A stretch of 26,353 bases of DNA from Ruminococcus sp. Lineage in GTDB: Bacteria > Bacillota > Clostridia > Oscillospirales > Ruminococcaceae. Every line of letters begins with the position of its first letter. The stretch's first letter is position 1. The notes beneath the pieces are model-generated. The model made no database searches and was not told the DNA's origin. It saw only the letters and a list, made by a program, of their open reading frames with translations. Shown one piece after another: positions 1 to 7,776 of this stretch. Both the position numbers and the translations under genes were made by a program. The stretch covers positions 1-26,353 of the forward strand of contig DYCW01000234.1 of assembly GCA_019417865.1 (NCBI GenBank), given 5' to 3'.

Positions 1-40
1 CCTCTTCCAATGCACTCAATAAAATATTATAGGATTTCAT
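1..40 (-). CDS. Partial CDS, N-terminus only, unidentified
   Basis: A leftward gene starts at an ATG (complement of 38-40) and runs off the window. Only 13 codons are visible, reading MKSYNILLSALEE. A strong ribosome binding site (AAGGAGG on the minus strand, about 46-52) lies just upstream, and a consensus promoter sits at 88-116. It is transcribed divergently from the small XRE regulator at 137-385, a common arrangement for a regulator and its target. Too little is present to name the product. The short helical start would suit many families, including AraC-type regulators, but that is a guess. Confidence 0.6.
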   Translation of the reverse strand, partial: MKSYNILLSALEE

Positions 41-55
41 CTTTTCCTCCTTTTT

Positions 56-70
56 GTCCTATCATAGGAC
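56..70. promoter_or_regulatory. Perfect inverted repeat, candidate operator
   Basis: GTCCTAT-C-ATAGGAC is a perfect 7+1+7 palindrome. It lies between the -10 box (88-93) and the ribosome binding site of the leftward gene, so a bound protein could block that transcript. A related inverted repeat, TTGTC-N9-GACAA (103-121), covers the -35 region of the same promoter. The XRE protein encoded next door is the obvious candidate ligand (inference). Confidence 0.5.
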
Positions 71-87
71 AAGAAAATTCTGTCGAT

Positions 88-116
88 ATTGTATCATACA
101 AATTGTCCAATGTCAA
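88..116 (-). promoter_or_regulatory. Sigma-A promoter of the leftward partial gene
   Basis: On the minus strand TTGACA (111-116), a 17-base spacer and TACAAT (88-93) form a near-consensus promoter. Transcription would start around position 80 and run into the gene beginning at 40. The -35 lies within the TTGTC/GACAA inverted repeat, suggesting repression. Confidence 0.75.
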
Positions 117-136
117 GACAAAAAGGAGAATTTTTT

Positions 137-385
137 ATGGCTCGTATCATTGACCAGCAGAAAAAGAATCTGATTGGTGCAAATTTGCGTTTTTATCGGC
201 AAAAATCCGGCTACAGTCAACAGCAGCTTGCCGATAAACTAGAAACACTTGCAGTTTATATTTGTCGTGGTTCGATTTCCAGAATCGAAGACTATTCCCG
301 TACTGTGACCGATATTGAATTGGTTGCTCTGGCAGAGATTTTGCATATTTCTGTTATGGACTTACTAACCACACAAAACCAATAA
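137..385 (+). CDS. Small XRE-family helix-turn-helix regulator
   Basis: An 82-residue protein that is almost entirely one Cro/C1-type HTH domain. Residues about 10-70 read NLRFYRQKSGYSQQQLADKL, then a recognition helix around GSISRIEDYSRTV, then VALAEILHISVMDLL, the usual XRE pattern. The longer frame opens at 89, but ATG 137 is preferred because AAGGAG sits 9 bases upstream and the HTH begins soon after. There is no ligand-binding or oligomerisation extension. It is divergent from the partial gene at 1-40, and the shared intergenic region carries two inverted repeats, so it may regulate that gene and itself. A strong hairpin terminator follows at 447-487. DNA binding is near certain; the target is inferred. 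Confidence 0.85.
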   Translation: MARIIDQQKKNLIGANLRFYRQKSGYSQQQLADKLETLAVYICRGSISRIEDYSRTVTDIELVALAEILHISVMDLLTTQNQ

Positions 386-446
386 AGCAACAAATTGCTT
401 TCCACAAGTTCCCTCATTTTTTCACATACACCTTCATCCATGTATA

Positions 447-500
447 AAACCGTGCCCTGATGCATAAAAATAGTCAGGGCACGGTTTCTTTTATTTTTCC
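447..500 (+). terminator. Rho-independent terminator after the XRE gene
   Basis: A 14-bp perfect stem (447-460 with 474-487: AAACCGTGCCCTGA / TCAGGGCACGGTTT) is followed by a T-rich tract. It closes the XRE transcript. The rest of 386-752 is T-rich, without a supportable gene, up to the pgcA promoter. Confidence 0.85.
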
Positions 501-688
501 ACAAATATTATTTATCTTAAATGCTTATGATATATAATCAAAAAAGAATTTTATGTTTCTTTTTTACTTGCAACTCCTGTCAATCCTTCCTCCTGTACCA
601 TTTTCTCTTTCGTATTTTTCTTCTGCTTTACAATTCTTCCCCTTTTTGCATTTTTCCGAAATTTTTATAAAACTGTCTCAAAAACTAT

Positions 689-716
689 TTGCTTTTTTCG
701 CATGATGTGGTATAAT
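689..716 (+). promoter_or_regulatory. Extended -10 promoter of the phosphoglucomutase gene
   Basis: TTGCTT (689-694), a 16-base spacer and TGG-TATAAT (-10 at 711-716). The extended -10 compensates for a weak -35. The stretch ATGTGGTATAATAAA recurs nearly unchanged in the promoter at 14446-14474. Confidence 0.7.
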
Positions 717-752
717 AAAGTGTAATCAAATTTTGACATGGAGGTTTTTTCT

Positions 753-2474
753 ATGGCTGAAATGGAACTCTATCAGAGCTGGCTGGAAAACGCTGTTGAC
801 GACCCCGATTTACAGTTAGAATTAAAGGCAATTGCAACAGATACGGAAGCGATTCAGGATCGTTTCTACCGTGATCTTGCATTCGGAACCGGTGGTCTAC
901 GTGGTGTCATCGGGGCTGGCACCAACCGTATGAATATCTACACCATTCGCAGAGCAACACAAGGGCTGGCTGACTACGTAAAAGAAGCCTTCGCAGAGCC
1001 GAGCGTTGCAATCTCCTACGACAGCCGCATTAAATCCACAGACTTTGCAAAAGCGGCTGCTGAAGTACTTGCTGCAAACGGTGTTAAAGTACACATCTAT
1101 ACCGAATTAAAACCCACTCCAATGTTGTCCTTCGCCGTCCGTGCCCTGCATTGCAGTGCTGGTATCATGGTGACCGCAAGCCATAACCCAGCAAAGTACA
1201 ACGGCTATAAAGTCTATGGCAGTGACGGCTGTCAGATGACCATTGATGCTGCGGATGCCGTTCTTGCAAAGATCAACGCATTGGATATATTCCGTGATGT
1301 AAAGCATATTCCATTTGAGGAGGCACTTGCTTCCGGCATGATTTCCTATATCGGCGAAGAGATCATGGAGGAGTATTTCCAGAATGTACTCGAACAGAGC
1401 ATCAATCCTAACTTATGTGCAGGCAGCGGTCTGAAAATCGTTTACACGCCGCTCAATGGCACAGGTAACAAGCCCGTTCGCACCATTCTGAACCGCATTG
1501 GCATTCAGGATGTCACCATTGTCAAGGAACAGGAACAGCCAGACGGCAACTTCACCACCTGTCCGTATCCAAACCCGGAAATCCGTGAGGCATTGCAGCT
1601 TGGTTTGCAGTATTGTGATCAGGTAAAACCAGATTTGCTGCTGGCAACCGACCCGGACGCTGATCGTGTCGGCATCGCTGTACCAGACGGAAACGGCGGT
1701 TATGCCCTCTTCTCCGGCAACGAGGTTGGTGCTATGCTGCTGGAATATATCTGCGAGCAGCGTGTCGAAAAGGGCACTATGCCAGCACATCCAATAGCAA
1801 TCAAAACTATCGTTACCACAGATATTGTAGACGCAATCTGCAAGGCTTATGGTGTGGAACTGCGTGAAGTTCTGACAGGCTTTAAGTTCATCGGCGAACA
1901 AATTGGGTTCCTGGAAGAGAAAGGCGAGGAAAATCGCTATGTCTTCGGCTTTGAAGAAAGCTATGGCTATCTGGCAGGCACATATGTTCGAGATAAAGAT
2001 GCTGTGGTGGCTTCCATGCTGATCTGTGAAATGGCTGCCTATTATCGCACAAAAGGAATTTCTATGATACAGGCAAGAGAAAATTTGTACAAGAAGTACG
2101 GCGTTTACGTACACACACAGCACAGCTTTACCTTCGAAGGCGAAAGTGGTATGATTCGGATGCAGAACATCATGGAACATCTGCGTACCCATCGACCGGA
2201 AAAAATTGATACCCTGCAAGTTATCCAATTTGCAGATTATGAAAAACAGATTTCTGTCGACCTGAAAACTGGTACAGAAACCGCAATTACGCTGCCGAAA
2301 TCCAACGTGCTTTCGTTCACACTGGAACAGGGGGCAAAGGTCATTGTCAGACCATCCGGTACAGAACCGAAAATCAAAGCCTATTATACCACCACTGCTG
2401 CCACTTCGGAAGAAGCAAATGCCATGAAAGAGGCATTGGATACTGCATTCAGTGCCATTATGTTGGCAGAATAA
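753..2474 (+). CDS. pgcA: Phosphoglucomutase / phosphomannomutase
   Basis: A 573-residue alpha-D-phosphohexomutase that interconverts glucose-1-P and glucose-6-P (or the mannose analogues), linking glycolysis to glycogen and envelope sugar synthesis. All four family signatures are visible. The phosphoserine loop TASHNPAKYNGYK has its serine at residue 143. The metal site DPDADR is at 300-305, the sugar-specificity loop GFEESYG at 399-405, and the phosphate-binding loop RPSGTEPK begins at 533. The length fits the long PgcA type of Firmicutes. ATG 753 is preferred over in-frame ATG 738 because TGGAGG (739-744) is then correctly spaced, and the protein begins in the usual way before GTGGLRG. It is monocistronic, with its own promoter and terminator. 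Substrate preference cannot be read from sequence. Confidence 0.95.
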   Translation: MAEMELYQSWLENAVDDPDLQLELKAIATDTEAIQDRFYRDLAFGTGGLRGVIGAGTNRMNIYTIRRATQGLADYVKEAFAEPSVAISYDSRIKSTDFAKAAAEVLAANGVKVHIYTELKPTPMLSFAVRALHCSAGIMVTASHNPAKYNGYKVYGSDGCQMTIDAADAVLAKINALDIFRDVKHIPFEEALASGMISYIGEEIMEEYFQNVLEQSINPNLCAGSGLKIVYTPLNGTGNKPVRTILNRIGIQDVTIVKEQEQPDGNFTTCPYPNPEIREALQLGLQYCDQVKPDLLLATDPDADRVGIAVPDGNGGYALFSGNEVGAMLLEYICEQRVEKGTMPAHPIAIKTIVTTDIVDAICKAYGVELREVLTGFKFIGEQIGFLEEKGEENRYVFGFEESYGYLAGTYVRDKDAVVASMLICEMAAYYRTKGISMIQARENLYKKYGVYVHTQHSFTFEGESGMIRMQNIMEHLRTHRPEKIDTLQVIQFADYEKQISVDLKTGTETAITLPKSNVLSFTLEQGAKVIVRPSGTEPKIKAYYTTTAATSEEANAMKEALDTAFSAIMLAE

Positions 2475-2491
2475 ATATTGTATAAAATTGG

Positions 2492-2535
2492 AAAACCGCT
2501 GTTCCTGCTTATAGACATGGGACAGCGGTTTTTGT
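2492..2535 (+). terminator. Terminator after pgcA
   Basis: Stem AAAACCGCTGTTCC / GGGACAGCGGTTTTT, with one G-U pair and a loop of about 13 bases, 17 bases after the pgcA stop. Confidence 0.85.
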
Positions 2536-2557
2536 ATGTACTATCTCACACTGTGAA

Positions 2558-2590
2558 AAAGCCGCATGGAAATTTTCTCCATGCGGCTTT
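2558..2590 (-). terminator. Terminator of the first VWA gene
   Basis: A 13-bp stem (2558-2570 with 2578-2590, AAAGCCGCATGGA / TCCATGCGGCTTT) with T-runs on both strands. It closes the leftward VWA gene. The stem resembles the one at 3947-3979 after the second VWA gene, so the terminators appear to have been duplicated with the genes. Confidence 0.85.
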
Positions 2591-2612
2591 CTGCCGTTTA
2601 TATAGATAAAAC

Positions 2613-3791
2613 TTACTTCCGCTTACCCAATACAATGCCCAAACCTGCAATTGCCATGATACCAACAATCACACCTAGACCTTTGTCTGCAGTCTTCGGG
2701 GTAGAAGCTGTGCCGTCAACTGGTGCATCTGTAATCGAACCTTCTACCTTGCCTTCTTCCGGAATATCAGAGAACATCTCTCGCAAAGCATCCTTCAAAT
2801 CTTCTGTATTTTCAACTGTACGATTATAAATCGGATCGCTTGCCAGATCTCTTACAAATGCAGCGTCACTAACAGAAGAACTACTATCAAAAATGCCAAC
2901 ACTATAAACCGTTGCTATGGTCTTCAAATTTTCATTATCAAATTGTAAGGCAGCATTTTGATAATCATTATAGTCATAGCCATCATGACTATAGTCTGTC
3001 GTAGATTGATCTGAGCCTTTATTTGGAACACCATCTGTCATAATGATAACGGCTTTCTGTGCCCCTGTACTATCCTCTAAAATTAACTTGACTGCACGCA
3101 TCGCATCATACATATTTGTTGCAGAACCTGATGTCAAACTATTGATTTGGGCAACTACCGTATTTAAATCACTGGTTTTATCAAAAGTGTAGATATTGCT
3201 GTCAAATCCAACAACCGAAACCGTTGCATCTGTTCTCTGTGTCAAGAAAGTATTGCAAACTAAAATGGCAGCTTCCTTCAGATTGTTTAACTGTGTGGTT
3301 TCCATACTTCCAGAGACATCCAGCATCAGCACAATGTCATCATAGTAGTTCAGCGGAACTGCACCCTGTGTACCCGGCTTATCAATAACTGTAGTCACAA
3401 CCGGATTCCCTGTTGCTGCTGACGTAACAGTTGTAGTTACAGTGGTCTGTGATTCCTCCTGCACCAACGCTACTTCTGCGGTTGTGGTCACAGATTCCAC
3501 CACTTCTGTTTCTTCTGCCAACGTAGTCGTAATAGCAGCGTCTTCTGCGGCTTCTACAGCCGGTACATCTTCCGTTGCAGCTTCTGCATTCGTTTCCGTA
3601 GTTTCAATATCCATGCCAAGTGCAGATACCGCTTCTTCTACGCTGTCCACCTGCAAAGCATCCTCCGGAATGATTGTTTCTACAGATTCCGTTTCTGGTA
3701 CTACTTCGTCCGCAGCAGCATGCAGACCGCCAAGTCCAATGCTTGCCATGAGTCCTGCCAGCAATACCGCTGTCACTTTTTTCTTTTCCAT
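2613..3791 (-). CDS. Surface-anchored von Willebrand factor A protein (paralogue 1)
   Basis: A 392-residue secreted protein. In order: signal peptide (1-27), an acidic Thr/Val/Glu-rich spacer (about 30-145), a VWA domain (about 150-340), and a tail with TPKTADKG (364-371), a hydrophobic helix (372-388) and basic GKRK. The tail resembles a sortase signal with Ala where LPxTG has Gly. The VWA metal site is complete: DVSGS (158-162), a Thr around 225, and the Asp of MTDG (253). It should therefore bind a divalent ion and a protein or matrix ligand at the cell surface. ATG 3791 is chosen over the upstream frame start because GAAAGGA precedes it and the signal peptide follows directly. It has its own promoter (3844-3872) and terminator, next to a diverged paralogue. 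The ligand is unknown. Confidence 0.88.
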   Translation of the reverse strand: MEKKKVTAVLLAGLMASIGLGGLHAAADEVVPETESVETIIPEDALQVDSVEEAVSALGMDIETTETNAEAATEDVPAVEAAEDAAITTTLAEETEVVESVTTTAEVALVQEESQTTVTTTVTSAATGNPVVTTVIDKPGTQGAVPLNYYDDIVLMLDVSGSMETTQLNNLKEAAILVCNTFLTQRTDATVSVVGFDSNIYTFDKTSDLNTVVAQINSLTSGSATNMYDAMRAVKLILEDSTGAQKAVIIMTDGVPNKGSDQSTTDYSHDGYDYNDYQNAALQFDNENLKTIATVYSVGIFDSSSSVSDAAFVRDLASDPIYNRTVENTEDLKDALREMFSDIPEEGKVEGSITDAPVDGTASTPKTADKGLGVIVGIMAIAGLGIVLGKRK

Positions 3792-3843
3792 ACAATTCTT
3801 CCTTTCTGTTTCCATTTTTTCTTTTTATGGAAACTATGTGTTT

Positions 3844-3872
3844 ATTATACTGCTTTCCATTTGATTTGTCAA
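3844..3872 (-). promoter_or_regulatory. Consensus promoter of VWA gene 1
   Basis: Minus-strand TTGACA (3867-3872), a 17-base spacer and TATAAT (3844-3849), both hexamers perfect. This predicts strong expression, with an untranslated leader of about 45 bases. Confidence 0.85.
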
Positions 3873-3946
3873 TATAATCCTGGTATTTTCTTGCAAAATT
3901 AACAAAAAATTATCTTCCATTTTCAAAACAGAAATAAATAACGACG

Positions 3947-3979
3947 AAAGACCGCATGGAAAAGTTTCCCTGCGGTCCT
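3947..3979 (-). terminator. Terminator of the second VWA gene
   Basis: Inverted repeat around GACCGCAGGGAAA / TTCCATGCGGTC, with a T-rich run on the minus strand, between the two VWA genes. Confidence 0.75.
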
Positions 3980-4020
3980 TTGTTCGTATTCATTTTTATA
4001 AAAAATCAATTCACAATATC

Positions 4021-5133
4021 TTACTTCCGTTTGCCCAATACAATACCCAGACCTGCAATTGCCATGATACCAATCATCACACCCAGACCTTTGTCTGCGG
4101 TCTTCGGGGTAGAAGTTGTGCCATCAACCGGTGCATCGGTTACTGAACCTTCTACCTTGCCTGCTGGCTTTTTCGGATCTTCCGTCACAATCTGCTGGAA
4201 AACCATCTGAAAAGCATCCTCCAGATCATCGCTATCTGTTACAATATAGCTGTACGACGCATCACTTGCCAAATCCCGTATAAACGCTGCATTTTCATCA
4301 GAGTAATAGTCATGGAAAAATCCAATACTGTAGACCGTTGCATCTGTTTTCAGATTCTCATTATCAAACTGCAAGGCTGCATTTTGTTCTGCATCATAAC
4401 CATAGTCTACCGTATAATCATAGGAACCATCATTCGGCATGCCATCTGCCATGATAATAACGGATTTCTTCTCTCCGTTGCTACCGTTTAAAATCAGCTT
4501 TACCTGCTCCATACCGCCATACATATTCGTTGAACCATTTGTAGAGAGTTCCGAAATATAAGTGGTCAGTGTCGTTAAATCACTGCTGTACGGGAGATAC
4601 TCCACATCGCTGCCAAATACCACAACCGAAATCGCCGTAGTCGGACTATTCTGCAAAAATGACTCGCAAATTTCTGTTGCCGCCAACTTCATGGCATCCA
4701 TTGGATCTCCGTACATACTGCCCGAAATATCCAGTAAAAGTACAACATCATCATAATAATTGATGGGAGCACTGCCCTGCTCTTCCCCTGTCATAACCGT
4801 TGTAACAACCGGAACATCCGTGACAATGGAAGTCACAGTTGTCACGGACGGAATGGTTTCCTGTGCCAGAACAGCCTCTTCTGCTATCGTTGTAGTGGTA
4901 GTGGTTTCCGTTGTCGTCTCTTCCATTGTAGTTGTCGTAGCTGCCGACTCTGATTCTGCTGGCTCTGTCATCCTCCCCAATGCGGTTACCGCCTCTTCGA
5001 CACTGGTGACTTCCAAAATTGTCTCTGTTTCCACCTCATTGGATTCCTCTGCCGCAGCTACCGATAAACTTCCCATGCTTGATGCTGCCGCTGCTGCGGT
5101 CAGCAAAAGTGCTATCCACTTGTTTTTGTCCAT
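4021..5133 (-). CDS. Surface-anchored von Willebrand factor A protein (paralogue 2)
   Basis: A 370-residue protein with the same architecture as its neighbour: signal peptide (1-28), a short conserved SVEEAV-ALG segment, a Thr-rich stretch (about 66-83), VWA domain (about 125-315) and tail TPKTADKG-hydrophobic-GKRK (342-370). The MIDAS residues are intact: DISGS (135-139), Thr202, and the Asp of MADG (230). The last roughly 45 residues are nearly identical to paralogue 1, while the middle spacer has diverged strongly, as expected for a tandem duplication with selection on the anchor. ATG 5133 follows GAGAGG; the longer frame adds a polar stretch ahead of the signal peptide. It is transcribed from its own promoter (5179-5207). 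It is likely a cell-surface adhesion or matrix-binding protein (inference from family). Confidence 0.88.
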   Translation of the reverse strand: MDKNKWIALLLTAAAAASSMGSLSVAAAEESNEVETETILEVTSVEEAVTALGRMTEPAESESAATTTTMEETTTETTTTTTIAEEAVLAQETIPSVTTVTSIVTDVPVVTTVMTGEEQGSAPINYYDDVVLLLDISGSMYGDPMDAMKLAATEICESFLQNSPTTAISVVVFGSDVEYLPYSSDLTTLTTYISELSTNGSTNMYGGMEQVKLILNGSNGEKKSVIIMADGMPNDGSYDYTVDYGYDAEQNAALQFDNENLKTDATVYSIGFFHDYYSDENAAFIRDLASDASYSYIVTDSDDLEDAFQMVFQQIVTEDPKKPAGKVEGSVTDAPVDGTTSTPKTADKGLGVMIGIMAIAGLGIVLGKRK

Positions 5134-5178
5134 ATTTCTTTTCCTCTCTTTCCAACTCACATAGATTTTGTGTTTTCC

Positions 5179-5207
5179 ATTATAGCACTTTTTTTATTGC
5201 TTTACAA
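5179..5207 (-). promoter_or_regulatory. Promoter of VWA gene 2
   Basis: Minus-strand TTGTAA (5202-5207), a 17-base spacer and TGC-TATAAT (-10 at 5179-5184), an extended -10 promoter about 45 bases upstream of the start codon. Confidence 0.75.
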
Positions 5208-5298
5208 GAAAGTTTTGGTTGCACTTTTCAGAAAAAAACAGCGAAAATGTAAAGTTCTGTTTACATTCTTACAAAAAGTCTCGTTTTTTCTGACTATA

Positions 5299-5325
5299 AA
5301 AAGCGGTGCACATGGCAACCGCTTC
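5299..5325 (-). terminator. Terminator of the pst-pho operon
   Basis: Stem AAGCGGT / ACCGCTT with a 10-base loop followed by TTTATA on the minus strand, about 10 bases after the phoR stop. It closes the seven-gene phosphate operon. Confidence 0.75.
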
Positions 5326-5334
5326 CTATATCCA

Positions 5335-7044
5335 TTATTCTGTTTCCCCATTCTCTTTTGCAAAGATCATTGTGATGGTAGTACCTACCCCTTCTGTACT
5401 CTCCAACTGTATCTTTGCATGATGCAGCATGACACCATGTTTCACAATAGAGAGACCAAGTCCGGTTCCGCCCACTGCCTTGGAATGACTCTTATCCACA
5501 CGATAGAACCGCTCAAATACTCGCTCCTGTTCCGCTTTTGGAATGCCGATACCAGTATCTTCCACTGTCACACAAGCATTTCCATTTTGGCATGCGACAG
5601 TTACTATCACACTGCCCTGCTCCCGGTTGTATTTAATGGCGTTTTCACAGACATTATAGAGCATTTCATCCAATACCTGCCTTACACCACGCACATTACA
5701 AGCTGCTGTACCAGTTACCTGAAATGTCACGCTCCGCTTTTCCCACAGCGACTGCAACCGATTCTTGACCGCTTCTGCCAGTTCCAGTAAATCAACAGAC
5801 TCCCATACAAACGGTGCGGACTGCTCATCCAATTGTGACAGTTTGATAATATCCCCGATCAGTGTAATGAGCCGCTGCGATTCATCATAAATCTTTCCAG
5901 CAAAATGCGGTACATCTGCCGGCAGCATGATACCATTTTTCATAATCTCTGCGATACCAGAAATCGAAGTCAGTGGTGTTTTCAACTCGTGAGAAACGTT
6001 TGCTGTAAATTCTCTTCGATAGCGTTCCTGTTTTTCTTTTTCTGTGACATCCAGTATCAGAATTACGACACCAATCAGGTCATCTTCCCTGGTTTGCATC
6101 TCCTGCGGTGTTTCATTCTGGAGAACCGGATTGGCAATCATCTGGTAAACTCGCCCTTCCCGTTCCAACAAGTCACTGCAATGCCTGCCATGCAAAGCTT
6201 GATCCAATACATTCCGGAATGGTTTTCCTCGCTCCACTGTCAGAATATTTTTCTGTAATACCGAACACTGGATACCAAACAAATGCAATGCACTCTGATT
6301 ACAAGTCAAAATTGTATATTGTCGGTCAATGACAAACAAACCTTCCTGCATATGTTCTGTAATCATACTAAATTCATACTGCTGCTGTCGCAAGGCATCC
6401 ATTTTCTGTGCAATTTCACGATTTTGCCCTGCCAGCTTGCAGAGCAGCGGGTCAAGTTCTTCATATGCTGACATCCGCTCCGGATGTTCCAAATCCAGCT
6501 CATTGATCGGTTTTATAATTTTTTTGGTCAACTGATAAGAAACGATGGCTGTCAAAATCATCATGACGAGCAAAATGAATAATGCCTGTATGATTAAAAC
6601 ACCCATCATCGCAAATAAAGAACGATGCTCCATCGAAATACGCAAAACCTCTTGATTGTCCAGTCGCACTGCATAATAAATGGTTTCTTTTGACATCGTA
6701 TCGGAATACCGACGGCTGACACCGATTCCATTTTTTTGAGCCTGCTGTACCTCTTCCCGATTGGCATGATTCTCCATTTTGGAAATATCCTTTTCTCCGC
6801 TGTCATACCGCACTGTGCCGTCTGCTGCAATCAGTGTAATGCGATTGGAACCCGTATGTAAATTGGTAAAGTAATCTATGCCGGCTTTCTCATATCCCTG
6901 CTCCACATAAGATGTGGTTTCCTTCAACTGCTCTATCTGCAAGTGATTGAAATGTTCATAGAGCAAACCAGTGACAAAAACAAAGCAAAGTATCATGGCA
7001 GAACCAACCAACGCTACCATGCTGCTAAAAATCCGCTTTTTCAC
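5335..7044 (-). CDS. phoR: PhoR-type sensor histidine kinase
   Basis: A 569-residue membrane kinase. TM1 (about 9-29) and TM2 (about 147-168) flank an extracytoplasmic sensing domain of about 115 residues. A short HAMP-like linker follows, then a PAS domain (about 225-335), the HisKA dimerisation helix NVSHELKTPLTS with phospho-acceptor His352, and a HATPase domain (N-box CENAIKYN near 466-473, DTGIG 496-500, GTGLG 526-530). This TM-sensor-TM-HAMP-PAS-kinase order matches PhoR/WalK/VicK kinases. It starts at a GTG that overlaps the phoP stop by 4 bases (GTGA), implying translational coupling. As the last gene of the pst operon it is expected to phosphorylate the adjacent PhoP under phosphate limitation; PhoU and the Pst transporter usually modulate it. 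Confidence 0.93.
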   Translation of the reverse strand: MKKRIFSSMVALVGSAMILCFVFVTGLLYEHFNHLQIEQLKETTSYVEQGYEKAGIDYFTNLHTGSNRITLIAADGTVRYDSGEKDISKMENHANREEVQQAQKNGIGVSRRYSDTMSKETIYYAVRLDNQEVLRISMEHRSLFAMMGVLIIQALFILLVMMILTAIVSYQLTKKIIKPINELDLEHPERMSAYEELDPLLCKLAGQNREIAQKMDALRQQQYEFSMITEHMQEGLFVIDRQYTILTCNQSALHLFGIQCSVLQKNILTVERGKPFRNVLDQALHGRHCSDLLEREGRVYQMIANPVLQNETPQEMQTREDDLIGVVILILDVTEKEKQERYRREFTANVSHELKTPLTSISGIAEIMKNGIMLPADVPHFAGKIYDESQRLITLIGDIIKLSQLDEQSAPFVWESVDLLELAEAVKNRLQSLWEKRSVTFQVTGTAACNVRGVRQVLDEMLYNVCENAIKYNREQGSVIVTVACQNGNACVTVEDTGIGIPKAEQERVFERFYRVDKSHSKAVGGTGLGLSIVKHGVMLHHAKIQLESTEGVGTTITMIFAKENGETE

Positions 7045-7718
7045 GATGCACCATCTCCCATACGGTATCCAATTCCTCGTACTGTTTCAATGTAGGTGCC
7101 GCACACACCGAGTTTTTGCCGTAAATGCCGTACATGCACATCCACAGTCCGGCTTTCCCCGTCAAATGCATATCCCCAGATATGATTCAACAACCGGTCA
7201 CGGGTGAAAACAACCCCCTGATGTTCCAACAGCAGACACAACAGCTCAAACTCTTTCAGGGTTAGATTTACATTCTCCTTTCCAACCCGCACAATATGAC
7301 GGGTCGGATTGACATACAGTTCTCCCAATACATATTCCTGTTCCGCTTCGCTCGGTGCAGCACGACGCAAAACCGCCTTAATCCGTGCAATCAATGCCAT
7401 CATACCGAATGGCTTCGGAATATAGTCATCTGCCCCGTAATCCAATCCTATGACCTGATCATATTCTGTTCCCTTTGCGGTCAGCATCATCACCGGCAGT
7501 GTTTTTGTCAAATGATCTGCACGCAGCTTTTTCAATACAGAAACGCCGTCTTCTTCCGGCAGCATAATATCCAACAGCACCAGGGACGGCAGTTCCTGCT
7601 GCATTGCCTCCCAGAATGCGGACGGTCTGGAAAAACCGACTGCCTCCATGCCCGTATTCCGCAGTGTGTAAATGACCAGTTCCCGAATGCTGTCATCATC
7701 TTCCAAAAAATAAATCAC
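7041..7718 (-). CDS. phoP: PhoP-type OmpR-family response regulator
   Basis: A 225-residue regulator. The receiver domain (1-115) carries the acidic pair D7/D8, phospho-acceptor D50 in LLDIMLP, and K102 in the PKPFG loop. The C-terminal winged helix (about 130-222) has RLLNHIWGYAFDGESRTVDV and the conserved wing ending ETVRGIGYRMG. The chosen start is GTG 7718, because GAGAGGAG lies about 10 bases upstream and families of this type begin directly at the IYFLEDD strand; the longer frame has no matching N-terminus. It is coupled to phoR through GTGA and follows phoU after 58 bases. It probably binds the TTAACA repeats upstream of pstS, giving positive autoregulation of the whole operon (inference). 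Confidence 0.93.
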   Translation of the reverse strand: MIYFLEDDDSIRELVIYTLRNTGMEAVGFSRPSAFWEAMQQELPSLVLLDIMLPEEDGVSVLKKLRADHLTKTLPVMMLTAKGTEYDQVIGLDYGADDYIPKPFGMMALIARIKAVLRRAAPSEAEQEYVLGELYVNPTRHIVRVGKENVNLTLKEFELLCLLLEHQGVVFTRDRLLNHIWGYAFDGESRTVDVHVRHLRQKLGVCGTYIETVRGIGYRMGDGAS

Positions 7719-7776
7719 GTTTCTGTATCTCCTCTCTATTAAAGACACCACCTGTTCCAGCGAACGCCCCTGCTTC

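Noticed and set aside
1413..2228. 271-codon minus-strand frame inside pgcA
   Set aside because: Antisense shadow of a well-conserved mutase, with no ribosome binding site and an implausible composition.
4840..4950. Thr-codon repeats in the VWA genes as a possible CRISPR or VNTR array
   Set aside because: Repeats are short, irregular and in frame within a coding Thr-rich spacer, with no spacer structure.
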